From the NCBI RefSeq assembly GCF_046630445.1, contig NC_092338.1:337055001-337119000 (forward strand): DNA of 64,000 nucleotides, in the 5' to 3' direction. The notes below the pieces were generated by a model, which saw only the letters and a list, made by a program, of their open reading frames with translations, ran no database searches and was not told the origin of the DNA. Of the stretch, positions 57,660-64,000 are shown piece after piece. The translations under genes and the position numbers were made by a program. The number at the start of each line of letters is the position of its first letter. Within the stretch, counting starts at the first letter, position 1. This DNA is from Rutidosis leptorrhynchoides. Its lineage: Eukaryota > Streptophyta > Magnoliopsida > Asterales > Asteraceae.

Positions 57660-58633
57660 TGAAAGGACCCGTTCATATACATTATAAACGATTCTCAATA
57701 GTTGATTACATCGCGAGGTATTTGACCTCTATATGATACATTTTTCAGACATTGCATTCGTTTTTAAAAAATAAACTTTCTTTACATCGAAAATCGACGG
57801 GCATGCATACCATTTTATAATATCCAACTATAAATGACCTAATCTGTCATTTACTTAATAATAATCTCTATTGAACTCAACGACTTGAATGCAACTTCTT
57901 TTGAAATATGCCATGAATGACTCCAAGTAATATCTTTAAAATAAGCAAATGCACAGCGAAAGATTTCTTTAACACCTGAGAATAAACATGCTTTAAAGTG
58001 TCAACCAAAAGGTTGGTGAGTTCATTAGTTTATCATAATCATTTCCATCATTTTAATAGACCACAAGATTTTCATTTTTCATTTCTCATAAATATATTTC
58101 CCATGCATAGAGACAAAAATCATTCATATGGATTGAACACCTGGTAACCGACATTAACAAGATGCATATAATAATATCCCCTATCATTCCGGGAAATCCT
58201 TCGAACATGATAAAAACGAATTCGAAGTACTAAAGCATCCGGTACTTTGGATGGGGTTCATTAGGCCCAATAGATCTATCTTTAGGATTCGCGTCAATTA
58301 GTAGATCGGTTTACTAATTCTTAGGTTACCAAGCAAAAGGGGCATATTCGGCTTCGATCATTCAACCATATAATGTAGTTTTGATTACTTGTGTCTATTT
58401 CGTAAAACATTTATAAAAATTGTGCATGTATTCTCAGCCCAAAAATATAAAGGGTAAAAAGGAAAATGAAACTCACCTAATGTATTTTGTAGTAAAAATA
58501 CATATGACGACATTGAACAAGAATAGGTTGGCCTCGGATTCACGAACCTATATCATTTGTATCTTTATTAATATTCATATTTGTAATTGAACACACATAT
58601 ATATAAATGTATTAGTTATAGCATTTTTATGTT

Positions 58634-58730
<97 letters not shown>

Positions 58731-61152
58731 TTATATGTTCATTTTGTATATAAAAGTATTAAATTCTGTTATGTTATATGTCTTAAATATATATATTTAT
58801 GTATGTATTTTATTTGTTTATCCAAAACAGTAGTTCTATTATACTAAGTTAAAATTAGTAATAATAATAATAATAACATTACTAATATACATATGTTAAT
58901 AATAACCCTATTAATGATAAAAACAATGGTATTAATAATAATACTTGTAAAAAAAATTAATTTTTGCTGTTTATGATAGTTATGATATTAATGATTTGCT
59001 AATAATACCAATAATAACTTTATTAAAGATGATAATATTAATATTAATAATGATATTGTTAATAATGATACATTTGTTTAATAATAATAGTAATACTAAT
59101 AGTTACAAAAGTGATACTAACACTAATATTAATGAGATTAATGATAACTTGTATTATTTTCATACTAGTAATAATAATAATCCTAATCATAATCATAATC
59201 ATAATAATAATAAAAACACAACTATTAGTGATATATAATAGTAATCTTCATACTTGTATTTATAATCATAATGTTATCATAATGCTTATATTTGTAAAGA
59301 TAATAATAATTATGTTACTAATAATAACAATAACAATATTGATAATTATAGTAATGATGATCTTAAAAATAATAATACTAATAATAATAATAATAATGCT
59401 AATAATAATAACAAGAATAATTAGTATAATAATTATAACAATAAATAATAATAATGAATTTTAATATGTAAAACTACCTTTGAAGCTCATTTTAAAAAGA
59501 ATTGAACAAAGCAGGGATCGAACCCAAGACCTCTCGAAACACAACACCTCCCTTAACCATCTGCTCCATTCCATTTTTCTGATTATAAATCAAACCCAAT
59601 TTTATTTAACCCCTTTACTGTGTTCATCATCTTCCTCAATGAAATCAAATCCAACTAAAACTAAATCATAACTGTGAATTACATAATTAATTTAGGACTT
59701 AATATATAACATATATACACTTATGTGTGATCAACTGGTTTGAAAAAATATATATATAAAAGGAAAACAGCCCCTCTGTGCCCGTCGCTAGTATTGAAGG
59801 AGAGAAGAAAAAAAATAAAAATTTGAATTCGATACTTCAATCATAATGATAATCAATAAATGTTAAATGTTATATTACTTGAAAACAAATCAACAAATCA
59901 ACAAAATAACACCACAAAAAAAAAAAAAAAAATAGGTGCCATTAAAGGCCGCTGCTGTCGCAGCTAGAACAAAAAATAAATAAATGATTTCGATTTTTAT
60001 TGAGTTTTAGGAAATTTTTATAACACGAATTTGTTTGCAAATTGTTTATAGAAACTAACGGAATCTTCAATTGGATTTGAATCATCAAAACGAGTTCGAA
60101 TTTCCTCAAGAACAATTTGTTTGACTTTTGACTTCTAAAACTTTGACTCGAAAATTCAAGCTCGATATAACGAATTGGATTTAGAAACTTTGCAGATAGT
60201 TTATATATAAGATTCCTAACCATTCTGCATTTAAAGATTTTTAAATAACATTGTAATTCGAATTTTGGCTCTAAAGATGAAGAACAGAGATATTATCATA
60301 AGTTTTCTTGAATTTCTCTCCTTTCTTTACCGACTGCAGTACGTAAATATTATAGTGTAATTAGGTATCTAATTTAACAGTAATTTTAGATTGTAATTGA
60401 TCTGTGAAATTGACACTTATGGTAATGGACGAATTTGTCAAGCAGGAACAAAGAAAAAAGTAGCACAGAATAAATATATAATACAGATTAGTACATTCAC
60501 ATGTTTTTAATTGTTAACAACATTTGTTTCCATCTGAATATATCTGTATTATTAATAATTTATAAATAATATCCAGTTAATAAGTGAGTAATAATAATAT
60601 TAGGAATAATAAAAACATTAATAATACTAATAATATCAAATTAATACCAATAATAAAAATAATACTATTAATGATAATATCAATAATAATAACAATATTT
60701 ATTTTAATAATAATTCTAACATTAAGAAAAAAAATTATAATAATAATTCTAACAATGATAATAATATTATTATTATTAATTGAACTAGTAATAATAAAGG
60801 ACAACTAGTAATATAAAAAAGAAAAATGACAAGTGATGCTATTATCACAATATTAGTAATAATTTAGTTATGATAATATTAATATTAATATTAATATTAA
60901 TGATAATAATGATTCTTAATGACAAAGCTTAATGATTTTACTAGTAATAACAAGTTACATATTTCATTTTTCTTATCTATATAATATATATCTTATAATA
61001 ATATTAATAATACAATTTATAATATTAATATTAACATTAATAATAAACATGAGGGTGATACTAATAACATTCATAAAATTTTTATATTTAAACTTGTAAT
61101 TACATTTAATTATTATTGTTATGAATATAAATGTTGAACATTTATTATTTAC

Positions 61153-61211
<59 letters not shown>

Positions 61212-61468
61212 CCATATAATCCTAATTGTTAATAAGAATCATATATATATATTTATTTATTTTGATGATACTTAATTATTCTGTATTTTATTTTACATTT
61301 TTATTTACACACAATGGTTCGTGAATCGTAGGGAAATAGTCAAAGGTTAAATGGTATCATGAAATAGTTCCAAAATTTTCGAGACTCAATATTACAGACT
61401 CTGCTTATCTTGTCGAAATTATATAAAGATTAAGTTTAAATTTGGTCAAAAATTTCCGGGTTGTCACA
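57660..61468 (-). repeat. Element 2 5' LTR
   Basis: 3809 bp, nearly the same as 48899-52662. The (TA)n run at 58636-58727 is longer than its partner, and another run is at 61157-61209. The tRNA-like module is at 59503-59566. Confidence 0.92.
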
Positions 61469-62797
61469 CCCAACCCGCAGGTTGATCTCTCCTACCGAGG
61501 CTACCATACAATAGGGACACACTGGGCTCCAGCAGACAAGCATCAACTAACATGCAGTCATCACAAGTACTAACTAACTACAACAATAAGTATATCTAAC
61601 AAGCATGGCAATCATAATATAACATGCTTCTATATACTATATTCTCAAGTTAGTCCCACTCACCAAATACCAGCAAACGAGAAGGTATTCAGCTATCTAA
61701 TCACTGAACCTTCTCTTTCTCCTTTTCTCATGAGAAAAACATATACACAAGTTAGTTTCTGTTCGTTAACATCAAATAACACAATATATAAATTTTTGTA
61801 TCAAAAACTGTCCGCTAAAATTTTTTGCTTAACACTTATGCACTTTCAAAATTTACATCCTGAACATCCACATACAAACGGGTAGCATAACGGCTAAAAA
61901 TCAACACTTAGGTAAAATATTCTGCCCTGGACACTCAGTCGGTCGACTGAGTCTTACAGTCGGCCGACTGTCGACACAACCGGTCGACTGACTTTCCCAG
62001 TCGATCGATTCATTTGGTATTACATCAATTGGCCGAAGGTAAGTCTCAGTCGGTCGGTTGTCTTCGTCAATCGGCCGGTTCATCCCTCAATCGGTTGACT
62101 GTCGACCGACAGTCGGCCGAGTGTGTTCATCTTCATCAGAAACTGAACAAAGGCTACGGACTTCACGATGAAATCCTAAAATCTCGATCTAGAGCTCGTT
62201 TTAAACACCAAAATCGACCAAAACTTGTTCACTACTTGTTATAGACTCAAAACCCACAACAATTTGACCATAACAACACTTAAATCACTTGTTTTGACAC
62301 AAATTCAAGCTTTTTACAAAACTCACACAAAACTATGAATTTAACAATGAATTGAACACAAAAACACATGTTACTTACCTTGATAGACTCAGTAAAGGAT
62401 AACAAACACGATTCTAACACCAATTTGAGCTCAAAATTAATGTTTAAGGATTAGGGTTTGATTGGTGGAGAAGATGAAGAACGGGTGTGGTTTGGGAAGA
62501 GTCTGGAAAATGCAAGAAAGTGGACAGCACTAGTCACTTAATTGGGTTTAATTCCCACACTGTGCGATACACGGGTATTTATCAGTTATCTGATATCTTT
62601 CGTACAACATTTGGCCACCCAAACGAAGTCCAAATTAAATAAACAAACCTGTTCTGTGACCCTTGTCACAAACTGGTCCTAACCACATCATTAAATAATA
62701 ATAAATATTAAATAAAAATAAAAGCATATAGTAACACATTACTAACTTAAGGGTAAAAATAGTAATCTTACAGCTAGGCCCGATTGAGGATGTTACA
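61469..62797 (-). repeat. Solo LTR-D, 5' part
   Basis: The minus strand begins TGTAACATCCTCAATC at 62797. It contains a conserved splice-donor-like AAG/GTAAGT (62381-62373) also present in the second copy at 63389, and palindrome cluster D. Confidence 0.88.
61933..62125 (-). promoter_or_regulatory. Palindrome cluster D (CAGTCGRCCGACTG words)
   Basis: At least eight CGGTCGACTG/CAGTCGGCC-type words, including the perfect 16-bp palindrome ACAGTCGGCCGACTGT (61956-61971) and the near-palindrome ACTCAGTCGGTCGACTGAGT (61933-61952). No TATA box lies immediately next to it; it would fall inside the predicted leader intron of LTR-D. Confidence 0.55.
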
Positions 62798-62802
62798 ATA
62801 TA

Positions 62803-63388
62803 CCAATAGTACATACATCTAAAAGCTGTGTATTGTACGAGTACGAATACGGGTGCATACGAGTAGAATTGTTGATGAAACTGAACGAGGATGTATTTGT
62901 AAGCATTTTTGTTAAGTAGAAATATTTTGATAAGTGTCTTGAAGTCTTTCAAAGGTGTATGAATACATATTAAAACACTACATGTATATACATTTTAACT
63001 GAGTCGTTAAGTCATCGTTAGTCGTTACATGTAAATGTTGTTTTGAAACCTTTAGGTTAACGATCTTGTTAAATGTTGTTAACCCATTGTTTATTATATC
63101 TAAAGAGATGTTAAATTATTACATTATCATGATATTATGATATATTAATATATCTTAGTATGATATATATACAGTTAAATGTTGTTACAACGATAATCGT
63201 TACATATATGTCTCGTTTCGAAATCATTAAGTTAGTAGTCTTGTTTTTACATATGTAGTTCATTGTTAATACACTTAATGACATGTTTACTTATCATTTA
63301 TCATGATTAAGCATAGTGTATCAATATCTTAATATGATTCATATGTATTTAGTAAGACGTTGTTATAACGATAATCGTTATATATATC
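62803..63388 (-). repeat. LTR-E, right part
   Basis: It continues LTR-E across the solo LTR-D. It is AT-rich with several GTTGTTA.AACGATAATCGTTA(T/C) blocks (63180-63210, 63360-63380). Its own start would be beyond the second D-type LTR. Confidence 0.65.
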
Positions 63389-64000
63389 TGTAACATCCTC
63401 AATCGGGCCTAGATTTAAGATTACTATTTTGCCCTTAAGTTTGTATTGTGTTATTATATGCTTTTATTTTTATTTAATATTTATTATTAAATAATGATGT
63501 GGTTAGGACCAGTTTGTGACAAGGGTCACAGAACAGGTTTGTTTATTTAATTTGGACTTCGTTTGGGTTGCCAAATGATGTACGAAAGATATCAGATAAC
63601 TGGTAAATACCCGTGTGTCACACAGTGTGGGATTTTAACCCACTTTTGATGACTTGTGCAGTGCATTTCTTGCACTTTCCAGATCCTTTCCAAAATAATA
63701 CCCCGTACCTAATTCTTTCTCCTTTGAAACCCTAATCATCAAAACTTATTCTTGAGCTCAAATTGATCTTGGAATCTTGTTCCTTGTTGTCTATTGATTC
63801 TAACAAGGTAAGAAACATGTGTTTTTGTGTTCAATTCATGGTTAAATTCATAGTTTTGTGTAAGTTTTGTAAAAAGCTTGATTTTGTGTCAAAATCCATG
63901 GATTTGATGTTGTTATGGTCAAAACTTTGTGGGTTTATAGTCTATAACATGTAGTAATTGAGTTGTGGCAAGTTTTGGTGTTGAAAACGAGCTCTAGATC
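63389..64000 (+). repeat. LTR-D' (second D-family LTR, plus orientation, runs off the edge)
   Basis: It starts TGTAACATCCTCAATC and follows the reverse of 62797 downward at clear but diverged similarity (shared GTGACAAGGGTCACAGAACA, AACCCTAATC, AAAACGAGCTCTAGATC). It has the same donor-like AAG/GTAAGA at 63805-63813. Left flank ATATC (63384-63388) is the likely target copy. Confidence 0.85.

Larger units (their letters stand above)
48899..61468 (-). mobile_element. Element 2: non-autonomous LTR retrotransposon inside LTR-D
   Basis: 3.8-kb LTRs (48899-52662 and 57660-61468), target duplicate CCCAA (48894-48898, 61469-61473), tRNA-iMet primer site and terminal purine motif. The 5-kb interior has no pol. 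It carries the conserved small ORF (56803-57225), an internal copy of the purine motif (55721-55735) and a poly(A)-binding-protein-like fragment (54580-54906), in the same order as element 1. A copia-type solo LTR (53054-53675) is nested in it. Confidence 0.93.

Noticed and set aside
49827-60808. Many Ile/Tyr/Asn-rich open frames in the element 2 LTRs
   Set aside because: They are translations of TA, AAT and ATT low-complexity runs.
16898-62125. Palindrome clusters read as CRISPR arrays
   Set aside because: Words are irregularly spaced, vary in sequence, have no constant-length unique spacers and no cas genes; the genome is a plant.

Overview
The window is a stretch of plant nuclear DNA made almost entirely of transposable elements. 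It is very AT-rich, with plant-type Ty1/copia, Ty3/gypsy and L1-type LINE proteins, tRNA-iMet and tRNA-Asp primer binding sites, a tRNA-derived SINE and a MITE. Several LTR termini (TGTGACAACCCGG..., TGTAACATCCTCAATC...) are ones I associate from memory with Asteraceae; that family-level guess is moderate. I see no intact host gene. The only possible host remnant is a pyrimidine-rich leader with a splice-donor-like site just before 28337.

Layout. 1-12925: an L1-type LINE (minus strand) split by a young 9.3-kb LTR element (element 1, 2037-11382, duplicated target ACAAT). 13475-15481: a 5'-truncated LINE tail. 16034-16528: a short LINE tail. 16688-17370: an LTR. 17385-20897: a copia element on the minus strand that has lost the end of RT, RNase H and most of one LTR. 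21216-26061: an ORF1-only 'half-LINE' (RRM protein, no endonuclease or RT) with a 19-nt target duplication, split by a 2.7-kb solo LTR. 26790-27300: unclassified repeats and a 20-bp palindrome. 27481-27861: a MITE.

From 28337 to the right end the sequence is a nest that target-site duplications let me unpack. An outer LTR (E) contains a SINE (28591-28902) and a solo LTR (D, total span 31211-62797, target ATATA). D is split by a 17.1-kb Athila-like gypsy element (element 3, 31529-48639, target GAGTA) and by a 12.6-kb non-autonomous element (element 2, 48899-61468, target CCCAA). Element 2 carries a copia-type solo LTR (53054-53675, target CCTTC). A second D-family LTR begins at 63389 in the opposite orientation.

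The most interesting material: (1) the Athila-like element seems to have a second, internal promoter, a copy of its LTR promoter motif plus a TATA-like box. It sits upstream of a small ATG exon, a 636-nt GT-AG intron and a large accessory ORF, and the reading frame is preserved exactly across the splice. (2) Elements 1 and 2 lack pol but share one conserved small ORF of unknown function and a captured fragment that looks like host poly(A)-binding protein. (3) Five unrelated LTRs each carry a private cluster of short GC-rich palindromic words, usually just upstream of a TATA box, and two of these LTR families share a homologous promoter module although their ends differ. (4) The half-LINE is a plant parallel to an ORF1-only LINE. 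All positions were read by eye; no alignment or database search was run.
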